64,000 nt of DNA from RUG14300 sp964391805 (GTDB taxonomy: Bacteria; Bacillota; Clostridia; Christensenellales; CAG-1252): the NCBI GenBank assembly GCA_964391805.1, contig CAYMNK010000008.1, positions 36,974-100,973 of the forward strand, given 5' to 3'. The position numbers were made by a program, and so were the translations under genes. The notes beneath the pieces were generated by a model. It did no database searches. It was not told the origin of the DNA and saw nothing but the letters and a program-made list of their open reading frames with translations. Of this stretch, positions 49,801 to 61,800 are shown piece after piece (the stretch's first letter is position 1; every line of letters begins with the position of its first letter).

Positions 49801-52800
49801 ATGATGGAACCGTCCGACAAATACGATACCATCAATTGCTTAGGTAATATCTTACCGGTAGCAAGACTCGATGCGATAATATAGTTATCGTTACCCGAAC
49901 TTAAGATTATACCGATGTTATCACCTACAGCAACTTGTGCATAATGACCGCTTACGCTTACGGTATCTCCCGAAATGATGTCGGAGGTATTCCAAGTAAA
50001 GTTCTTGACTTCATCGGTACCGTCGAATTCCTTTTCGGCTACACCATCTGCCTTGATCTCTTTCTTAGTAATATAACCGCCGTCGCCCAAAGCCGTATTA
50101 TCTTTTGCAGTACCTTGGGCAATTACGAAAGTGCCGTTTATCTCACTATAATTTGTAAACGCTTCTCCGCCAACGCTGAATTTAAGTGTATAATTGTCTT
50201 TATCCGCTCCGTTAAGGGTAAATGTCAAACTTCTACTGCCCGCGTTAAATGAATCGAATACCGCGGATATGGTAAGAGAAGTACCCGCTATCACGCCATC
50301 GATCGCCGACGAAACAACGCCTTCATTATCCAAAGAAGAGAATTTTACTCCGCTTTCATAAGAGAAGTCGACATATTCAGATGTTCTATTATACACCTTA
50401 CTCCAGGCATTGATCGCCGTGTTGTTTATGGTTACTATTTGTTTGTCAATGGTTAAAATAACATCACTTTCGAGTGTTGCATCGGTGCTAAATAGGTCAC
50501 ATCCGACAATGGTAGATGTCGTTGCATTTTGGTCATAGATTCTTATACTGTATGTACCTGCGTTACGCACCAATTGAGCGGTCGCGTAATCGGCATAACT
50601 ATAATCTTTACCGTTAACCGTTACACGCATATCGGCCCCTTCACCTATAGCCGTTACAAAGGGCAAGCCGTTTTCAACGGTATAATAACTTCCGCTAAAG
50701 GGTAGGTTCTTAGGTGTTTGTGCAAACGTTGCACCGTTTTCCGCTCTTTGTATTCCGAAAGCAACCGCCGCGACGTTGTCACCAAGGGCAGGTAGCGGAG
50801 CATCGCTAACCTTATCTCCGTTATTCCATCTAAGATAAGTGTTATCTCCTTCAACCCTGAAATATGCGGAATCTGTGTAGTTATCGAAGTTCTCGAATAC
50901 AAAACTATCTCTGTCGTCGGCATTCGTAGAATCGAACGATACGACAGCCCAATAACTACCTGCATGCTCCGGGCCGATGGCTTGCCACTCACCGTTAACG
51001 TCAAACCATTGATGTTCGATATTCAAGCCTTCCGCTGTAGAGGATTCGGCAGACAAACCGCACGTACAGAATCCGAAGTAACGAATTGTAAATTGCTTAC
51101 CGCTTATTTTGTTGAATATCGAATCGGTAATATAAACGGTGAAAGACTTATACTCTTGCGACGCAAATACAAGATTATCGAGATCTATTTCAGTTCCGTT
51201 CAAGTTCCACAATAGATCGGACATATCGATACTATGCTTAGTAATAGTCACATCGAAGGACAATTGTCCGACCAAAGTATAATTTGAGGTCACTTCACTC
51301 GATAACACACCGAGCGTAACTACATAATCACCTGCATAAATAGGATCTCGATCGAAAGTTAACGTATAATCGGTGTCAAGTCTCAAGGACTCGTTAGAAA
51401 CAAGTCCCGAGAAGAATATATTAAGCTCGTCTTTTTCTATTATTTCCGCCTTATAATCGAAGGTGTTCTTGCCTATGGTTGCGGTTATTTCTTTCTTATT
51501 GATATTCCAAGTTCTCGAAACATCACCGTCGATATAATAGCAGTCCTCTCTTTCTCCGCTAAGCGTTACGCTTGCCGAATAATCGCCTGCATTTATTCCC
51601 GAAAGGTAAATAGAATAACTGTCGGTAAAGGACGGCGTACCCACATTGGCGTTTGTACTATCTATCGCAATAGTGATATTGGACGAATAATCGGACGGCA
51701 CAAAGCCCGTAGCTGTTAAAGTATATCCGTATTTAGTACCGCTATAATCGTTAGAACCGCTATCCAACGACCAATCAAGGGTTACTTTACGTTTTTCTAT
51801 AGAATATGCACGAGACAAATTAGAATCGATGACATAATTACCGTTATTAGTTCCGGTAGCGGTTGCTACATAAGAACCTGCCAAAATATTCGTTTCATTC
51901 GATAATATAATAGTTACACTGTCGCCATCGTACACCTTACCATCGGTTTCGCTTCCGCTCAAAATGGAAACATATTTGACTTCGGTGCTTATGCTCTTAG
52001 CAGTACCGTCATAATCCCACGAGAAATCGGTTTTACTACCGCTGTCGCCTATCCACTCAAACTCAATAGTCTTAGGTAGAATCGACCAGCTAAGTTCTAT
52101 ATTTGTAGCACCGTCAAGGGTATAATTGGTATTATCGATGCTTAGCGCCTTAGTTCTATAATTATCGGCATTCTTAGCGATATTACCGACACCGTCTACT
52201 CCGCTTACACCGTAAGAAGACTTGTTACCCGAGGTGGAATATCCATTAACGGTCACGGTGTCATTGCCTTGAATGTTTGTAACGGTAGCGACAGGCTTGT
52301 AGTCGGATGCACGATAATAGTAATTAGTAAAACCGTCCATACTCCAATTCAACTTTACCGCTCTCGGAGTTATTTCCCAAGATATTGAACGCGGAGTGAA
52401 CGAATAGTTATTGACATCGCTCGACGCGGAAGAAACCGTGATATCGTCAAGTACATAGTTTGCTACATCTTTAGCAACAAACGAAGCGGTCGAATCGATA
52501 CCGAACGATGAAACTATTTTAGCCGTTTTGACGCTGTTTACGGACTCGTTATAGCCTACATTTAGGTTCTCTCCCTCAACCAATCCGACAAGTGCAAACG
52601 AATAACCGTGGTTTTGTGCATCGTAAACGACGAAACCGTTTACCAAGCCTTCACCGGATGCGGTGAATTCAACGGTAAGCGCTTTTTTCGCTATTGTCCA
52701 ATTCTTGCTAATAGATTGTGTACCGTTAGCGAAGGTGTAACAATCGGCTCTTGAACCGACAAGGGTTACAGAAACTAAATAATCGCCTGCATTTTTACCG

Positions 52801-55800
52801 CTAAACAATTGTGTATATACGCCCGAATCAAAGGAAACCGAATAATCGCCTGCATTCGTTGAAGTAGCAGATAATCCTATATAATTTGCATCATAATCCT
52901 CGGACAATATACCCGAAACGGTTAATCTAAATAAATAATCGGTGCCGTTATATGTACCCGCAGTACCTGTCCAAGTCGCATCGAGAATCTTTGCGGTGAT
53001 GTTGTATTCTTTATTACCGTTATCAACGGTATCGCCTAAAACATAGTTAGAATTACCGATAACCGCCGTTACCGATAAAGAATGGGTACCGACCACGCTT
53101 TCGCCCGAATTACTGTATTCGAACGACACGTTATCACCCATATAGATCTTGCCGTCATTAAATTGACCTTCGTCGACACCGACAGAAACCGCATGTGCTT
53201 TAGGTGCCTTTAGGGTGCCGTCATAAACCCAAGAGAAGTCGCTTTCGCTCGAATTCTCACCGGTCCAATAAATTTCGGTTATCGTCTTAGGTATAATTTC
53301 CCAACTGCATTCGACATTAATCGAACCCACAAGGGTGTAGTTATCGTTGTCGAGAGTTACCGCACGAGTGGTATATGTTCCTGCATTTAGTGCGGTATTG
53401 GATGAAGAATTATATCCCGTTCCTGTTGTTAGGTATAAATTGACGGTAACAAAATCTTCACCGATACGGTTAGTTACTGTTGCCGACAAGGTGTAGTCGT
53501 TTTTGGCATAAATTCCAGTCAATCCGTCAACATTACCGTTAATAGGAGCATTAAGCGTCCAATTCAATTCAACCGCTAATTTTTCTATTTGCCATGAACG
53601 TGAGATATCATTCGGAAGTTTATAATTATCGGCGTTTTCTCCGTCAAGTGTCTCTACACGAGCAACATAATTAGATGCGTTTACGCCACTCACATCGCCC
53701 GAAAGCACGATATTTACAATATCACCCTCATAAACGCCTGTGGGCTCGGCGGTTATTTGAGATGTTTTGCCGTCATATATCTTAGCGAAAGATCCGTCTG
53801 TATCGTCAGACATATCCCACTTTATTCCTATTTCGCTCTTTTCGATATCGAATTCCTTGGTTGCAGTAACAAATGTATAACAAGAGGATCTCTCCCCCGA
53901 AATATCAACAGATACAGCATAACTACCTGCATTGATTGCCGAGAAGGACCATATTACGCTATTACCCGATAATACTTTACCGCCATCAATTGCCGACAAT
54001 TTACCTTCAACGCTATGAGAAGTGAAATCTATTAATTCGTTTTCATAATCGGACGGTATTAAATTAGATATAGAAATGGTGAATACATAATTTTGTTTGT
54101 TGTATACACCGCCGTCGCCCGACCATACTGCGGATAGCGTTCTCGGTGTAATTTCCATTTCTTGAGTAGCATTTTCCACACTACCGCCAAGTATGTAATT
54201 TACGTTATCGATAAGTCCTGTTACCGTTGCAGTATAGTTACCTTTAACGATTCTATCTCCCGAATATGAATATGTAAACAATACGGTATCGCCTTCATAT
54301 ACCATTCCGTCCTCTACATTGCCTTCGCCTGCCTTAATCGTATAAGCGTGTGCCGTAGGTGCTTTCGCAGTACCGTCATAAATCCACGAAAAGTCGCTTC
54401 CGCTCGAATTTTCACCGAGCCAATATATTTCGGTTATCGTCTTAGGTATGATCTCCCAATCTTGAGATTTACCGTTAGCAATTGTATAGTTAGGATTATC
54501 GATGGTATCGACCGTTGCCGTATAGTTGCCCTTAACAACGGCAGTATCGCCCGACAACGTTAAATTGACATTATCACCGTCCAATACGCCATTAGGTTTA
54601 GCGGTCATTATGTATGAACCTTTTGCATAGGTACCGACAAAGTCGCTTACATTTCCACCGACAGGGGCATTCAGTGACCAAGAAATGCTTATACCTAAAG
54701 CGGTTATTTCCCATGTCCATTGAGTATCGGGAAGGGTGTAACAATCGGCTCTTTCTCCGCTTATAGTCACTTCTATTCCGTACAAGCCTACATTTATCGA
54801 AGTTACGGACGACGTATAAATTCCGTCGCTACAACTTCCTATACCGATATTGGCGGTAGACTTATTAGAAAGATTGGATATAGAAATAGTCAAATTATTG
54901 GAGTAATCAGCGTTAACGATATTACTAATGGTAACTGTAACTGTGTAATTATCTTTCTTATATACACCGCCGACACCGTCAAAAGTAACATCCAAGGATC
55001 TCGGAGTAATGTTCCAAGTGCGCTTCAATACGCCGTTTAAGTCCGTCAATCCGTCAAGTGTATAATTGCCACTATGCGTGCCAATCAATTCCACCGCATT
55101 GGCGGTATAATTACCGACTATGCACTTTTCAAAATCACCGGCTAATTCTACCGAAACATTGTCGGATGAGCATCTATTAGCGATGTCACAACCGATTTTA
55201 TGATAATTGCCGTCGTATACGATTTCAAATTCGTTACTGCCGTCAAGGTTCCAGGATAGTTCCACGGTACGCGGTGTAATGCTCCACAAAACGCTATTTT
55301 CGTTAGGCAATACGTAGTCCGACTTATTGGTACCATCAAGCGTTATCGATGTGGTATAAGTATTGACATTTACACCTCTGTTGTTGTCCGAGCTAAACGC
55401 TATTCCGCTTATAGGATCGATACCGCCAACCGTATTATAAACTAACGAAATATCGTCCGAACCTATTTTATTTACCGTTGCGGTAATGACCGATTCTTTA
55501 CCGTCATATACCTTAGTAAAGGCACCGTTTCCGTCCGACATTATCCAAGTAAGGGTAAGTTCAAACGGAGTGATCTCCCACTCTATCGAATTATTATCGG
55601 GCAAACTATAGTTGCCGTTGTTCAATTCAAGTGCAAAGGTGGTATATTCGCCCACTCTCATTGCACTCGAAAGTGAATTCAAATTGGTACCGTCTCTATA
55701 ATCGGTTCTATAGCGTGATACCGCTACACTGTCACCGTCTACCACATTGTTTAATTCCGCGTTGAGAGTGTAATTAGAACCTCTATAAATTTTGGTAAAA

Positions 55801-58800
55801 TCTCCGCCGTCAACAAAAGACCATTGTATTTCAACGGTTCGAGCGGTGATAGCAAAGGATTGCTGTAATTTATGGGTATCGGTAGGAAGTGAATAGTTAT
55901 CTTTATCCGCACCGTTAATACCTACTATCTTAGCAATATAGTTACCGACATCTTTCTTAACGTTGTCGGAATATAATAAACTTACATCGCTTTCGGGAAT
56001 TACGCCGTCTAACATTGCGGTTACTGTAGATGACACACCATCATAAACCTTGGTAAAAGAGTTATCGGCATCGCTCATACCCCAAGCGGATATTCTTAAC
56101 TCACGCTTGGTAATTTTGTAAGATGCACTTTCTATATCTTGAGATCCGTCCGAATGACGATAAGATATATCGTAGTTGTCGTTATTTGCCGAGAACGAAA
56201 CCGTATATATAGCATCGCTGACGGCAGTTGCTGTCGAGGCAAAACGATAATCGGATTGATTAGAAGATGATATGCTCAAACCGCCATCGGGCATACTTAC
56301 TTGGTTACCTTCATAAATATAGTAAAACTTGCCCGAGCCGTTAAGGGTGACCGTTATAGAGTCTGAACCTACAAGTCCTGATACGACGCAGTACACACCG
56401 ATCGAATTGTTTCCGTTATAATAGTAAACATACGGATCGGTTGTTTTACCCGAACCCGATTCAGGTTCACCGCCCTTAACGGTAAAGAATCCGTTAGATG
56501 TTGCCGATTGTGAATTATAATAGTTATCCGCATAAGGATACCATACAACGGTCAAAACGCGTTTGACAATGCTCCATTCTCTCTCGATATCTGTAGTACC
56601 GTCAAGAGTATAGTTACCACAGGAATCACCCGTCAAACCATTAACGGTTGTGCGATAGGTACCTACCTTGATTCGATTATCGTCACCGCCGATTATGGTA
56701 TCAAAATGATAGGTTAATTCAACATCGTCATTATTGACCTTATTATTTACAAATGCGGTAAGCGCTTTGGGAGTAGCATCGTATTCTATCTCGAGCATAT
56801 CGCCGTTATACTTAAATCCCTCGGTGTTCCAAGTAATCTTTACGACTCTCGGTTCGATGATAAATATTGTCTTTTCAATGAGTTCATCTTCGGAAATGGT
56901 TATTGTATAGTTAGTTCCTACATCATATGTGCCTGCATTTTTTGCCTTGACCGTATATGTATTGGCATTTTTTGCCTCTAACTTAATGCCCACGCTCGAC
57001 GACGTAACAGTAGCAAGCGTATCATATAGGGTATTAAGCGAATTCAATTCGTCAATAGTTCCGCCCGAGGGGAAATTCGATACCGCAATCGAAGCGGATT
57101 TACTAACGCCGTCATATGTATATTTTGCAACGACATCGGGGTATACCACCGTCAAATTACGTCTAAGAATTTGCCACGAATACTCCGCCGTGCCGAACGA
57201 ACTCTCCGAATAAGGTTTAAGCGTATAATTTGTCGAAGATAGAGAAGCAACCGCTCTATACGTACCCGCATTGGTTTGCGACACATCGCCCGATAGTTTA
57301 ATGGTAGCACTATCGCCCGAATAAATCTTGTTATCGCTTGTAGAACTTCCGTCCACGCCGTAAAAATCTGCGGTAACCGTATGAGAAAGAGCGTCATAAA
57401 TAATCGAATTATTAACATTGTCATCTAAACGCCATACAAGTAAAACCGTCTTTGGCAATATCACGAATTGCCCGTCGGTGGCGGTACTTGCGCTACTTTG
57501 TTTGATTGTCCAGGCTTGTATATCACCCGAAGAAATGCTATTAACGATAGGAGAATAAGTGCCTTGATTAATTCCCTTAAAGGTAACGGAAAATCCGCCA
57601 ATACCGTCGGAAGAAATGTTTACGCCTTCACTAACAGAACCGTTCAATTCGTACGTAACTCTAATAAGTTTATTTTCTACTAAATCTGTCAACACGGTCG
57701 GAGCAATATCGTTATCTCTAAAATCGGTAGACCAAAATCCCGAATAGGAAACCGTCTTACCCTTGGATACATTATATTCGTACACCCAATCGGTAGCAGT
57801 AGACGTGTATTCGGGGCCCGATAATTCTCTGGAGTTAACCGTCCATTCTATTTTGTATTTTGAACTGAATTTATAATTGGTTGTATAAGCATCGCCGTAT
57901 TTACCGCTATGCTCCTTGGTGGAATTATCTTCGGTCAAGGTAAAGGCAACAGAATAGTTGCCTGCATATTTAGCAAACAACGCAAATGTGGTATCATTCT
58001 CAATAAAGTTATTCGCCAAGTGCTCTGAAATATCGCTAAGAGCGGAATAACTCGACTTAGATTGAGAATTACCCGATAAAATACCTGTAAATCTAAATCC
58101 GCAAGACGAAGGTGTCGCTATATCGGTTTCAATTTTGATGCCGTCGCCCGATAAAAGTCCGTTAAAGCTAAACGAATATCCGCCATACATGGAGTCTCCC
58201 AATGTGTTATTACCCACGGAAGTATGCACGAAAGTGACGGTAAGTTGTTCTATTTCCCATCGATATTCATAGAAGGGCTTTCCGTCGATATTCAGTTCAT
58301 AGTTACCGCCGTCGAATCCGCACAAAACGATACCGTAAGAACCTGCATTTATTTCGGCGAAACTTAGCGTATTATAGTTGATATTGTTTTGCTCGTCGTA
58401 ATAAAGCTTGTTATCTCCGCCGTTGACGCCGACCGCAATAGCCTTATCAGCATTGTCGCTCAACCACTGTGCTTTTGCGTTATCGGTTAAACTATCCCAA
58501 TCAGGGGGAAGATCGGATATTCTAATACCCAAAAGAGATGCCTTAAATGAAAGATCGACAATGTCCTGAGTGGAAGAAAATCCCGCAAAGGTCAAATCGA
58601 AGCCGTGACCTTTACCGTCGTATACGAACGTTGCGCTATCCGTTTCGGGTTTACCGACTATGTCTATGGTTCTTGCTTGAATTTTGAATATGGGATGCGA
58701 CTGCGCAAGTGAATAATCCGCCAATTCCACACTCCAACCGTTCAACGAGCCGTCGCTATTGAATAGATTATACCAATCGTTTACGCCCACATAATATACA

Positions 58801-61800
58801 CCGATTCCACCCGTTCTTGAAACGAATTCGCCTTCTCCGACATCGTCTCCGCTCCAAATTTCGTTTCCGTTGATGACAATGTTCCTACTTGTGTCAAGTT
58901 GAATGCCGTAGTTATTGTAAAGTCTATATAAAATCTCCAAGTTCGAACTGTTAAAACTTGAACTGTTAAAATCGGCAAACACATTATATAATCCAGCCTT
59001 ATTGCCATCTTCACGAGTCCATAAATACTTGAAAATAGTCTCGAAGTATTCAAAATCGCCCTCAACCAATCCGTCTACGCAGATATAGGGATGCAAAGCA
59101 AAAGTCGAACTACCGAATTCATATTCGGTATTACCTTGATTGAGCAACGAATAAGACCCTTCTATCACCAACAAAGAAGGATCGCTAATTACACCGAACA
59201 TCTTATAAGACGGCGTGAAGTACAAAACCACGCCCTCTCCGTTAACACCCGAATAGGGGTATATTGTAGAGGACGGCAAACTCACAGCATCGTCCGCTTT
59301 GCTATAGAATTGCTCGTCGGTATCGTACCAAATATAGTTTGTATTTTTTGTAGTGGTACTGTTTGATTGTAAAAGTCTAATATCGCTCGGCGTATAGGTA
59401 CCCGCATCACGGAAAGGCGCAACACTTTCATAGCCTATCCTACCGTTAGAATAGTTATATCCGTTGACATCTTGACCTACACTACACTTATAGTTAAGTG
59501 CAACTATGCTTACGTCTATTCCGTAATTCCACTCGGACTTACCGTTATCGTCATAGAACCATGGTTTACCACTACGCTCTAAGGCAATCGTTGCATCCGC
59601 CTTGGCAAGGTCTGTTGCGTCGATAATTACTGCATCGTTAGCGATTATATCATATAACGGCAATTGAACGGAACCGTTATAATAGAATGTTTCATTGGCA
59701 ACATTATTAAGTTTAACCGATATAGGCTTGATAGTGAATTCACCCGTATCGGAAATTTCCCTTTTCAGTGTAGAGGTGCTTCCGTCTACATTTTTAATGG
59801 ATAAATTTGCCGTTATCTCTATTGTATATTTTCCCGATTCGCTTACAAGGTAAATGGCATGCTCGCCATCCAAATAAAACACATATTTTTGTGCTTGCCC
59901 CGAGGAAGACTCCCACCAATCACCCCAAACATAGTTAATTTCTCTAATTCCGTCGGCATCGTGTGAATAGGACACATAGTCATCGAGTATTATCGAGTTA
60001 CCGTATAACGCATTGGCATCCGATACGGTAACAGTATGGTTATTCATACTCCATTGGTAATAGACATGGTAACCGCCTAATTCTTTACAAATAAAGGACG
60101 ACGAATAGGATGAACCCGCACTATAATTCCAGGAAAGTGTACCCGAGGTATACTTACCGATAGTGTACTTACCATTCGCGGTAAATCCCGTATAATTATT
60201 ATTACCGTCTAATCGCGACAGCGTATTAGCCGAGCTTTCGCCGTTTTCGTTCAAGGTAATGTTTTGACCATAAACATAATAACTCACCTTATGAATTTCA
60301 GTAGCGTAATTAGTTCCGTCGGTATAAACGTCATAGCTAATCAAAGGGTAGTTGTTTTCAGTCCAGGTCGCTTTATAACCATTGGTGGTAGATTCCCATC
60401 CGTTAAAATGATAACCGTCTTTAGTAGACAGCGGGAAGTTTTGCACTTTTGGAACATTGCCCCTTATTTTTAAGGTCTCGGTTACGTCTTCATCTTCTAA
60501 ATTAAAATTAGTTATTGTTGTAGTTCCGCTAAATTCAACTTTGTACTGTATACCCGTTACACTTGCGTAAGAAATATATTCACTAGTACTTGCTTTAGTA
60601 CAAGATAAGTCTCCGTGAATGCTAATAGAAAAGCCCGACTCAGCACCTGCGCCAAGAGTAAGCATTTGTTCTATTGTTCCGGATTGTGTTACCCATTTTT
60701 CTTTTTTATAATCATCACCCGCTTGAGCTTCATTTCCATACGTTTCCGTTACAAAAGATCCCGAAGCATACCCTTGTGAAACACCTATCCCAATTCTTGC
60801 CGTTGCGTTTTGCGAAGCCCCTCCACCGGTAAATGCACCACAAACATAATCAACATATACCGTCACCTTGACAGTCAACCCTGCTTGTAGTGCTCTTTGA
60901 GCGTCATTAGATAAAGCAACATAAAAATGAGCATAGTTATCTAATGCCTTGTTGTTTCCACTTGGCTCGCTACTATTTGAATCAGAAAATCCTTGCTTGC
61001 CAGGCGAAGTAGAACAATTACTCCAATAACACCAATACAGGCCAGAACCTGGAGTCCAACTCACTTGCTTGTTTGTAAGCAATATTCCACTCCAACCTAC
61101 ATATGTTCCAATCAGCGTTCGATTAGCATCATCGTTATAATTCATAGAACCATTACTATCGGTAGTAACATAATTTCCGACAGTCGCCCAGTTTTCCAAT
61201 GATTTTTTAGAAATGTTAGTTGTACTGCTAATATTCAATCGAGAAGTCGCAGTATCGAATATCGCATATAGCGTTATATTCTCTGCAACATCGGCAAAAT
61301 AAACGTCAGATCCCGAACAAACGGTACCGCCGCTCGTTCTCGACCAACCTCTAAATACATATGCACTTTTATTGGTTACGGTGCGGAAATCTTCATCACC
61401 TATACCGACGCCGTAATAAAAAGATGTTTTGCCATCGCCGCGACTTGTACCTTTGGTGGTATCGATACTATATGTGATACTATATTTATGAGCTTTCCAC
61501 CTCGGATATAAGGTACAGTTACCGCAAAGAGCATAGAGTTTCCAATTTCCGTTAGATTGCTTTTCAAGGTCGACAGATACGCCGGCAATATCGCCGTCGG
61601 TATACAGCGCATATATGCCTATTAAATCATAGCCTACTTTCGACGTTTCGATTTGGAATTCTACGTCGCTGTACATCGAATATTCACCGCTTACCTTAGT
61701 TATTTTGGTAATACCGTCATTTTCACCGCCATTAGCTGCTTGTACCGATTTCCAATATGCGTATAACGTTACAGTTTGTGATTTGGTATGATTATTAGGG

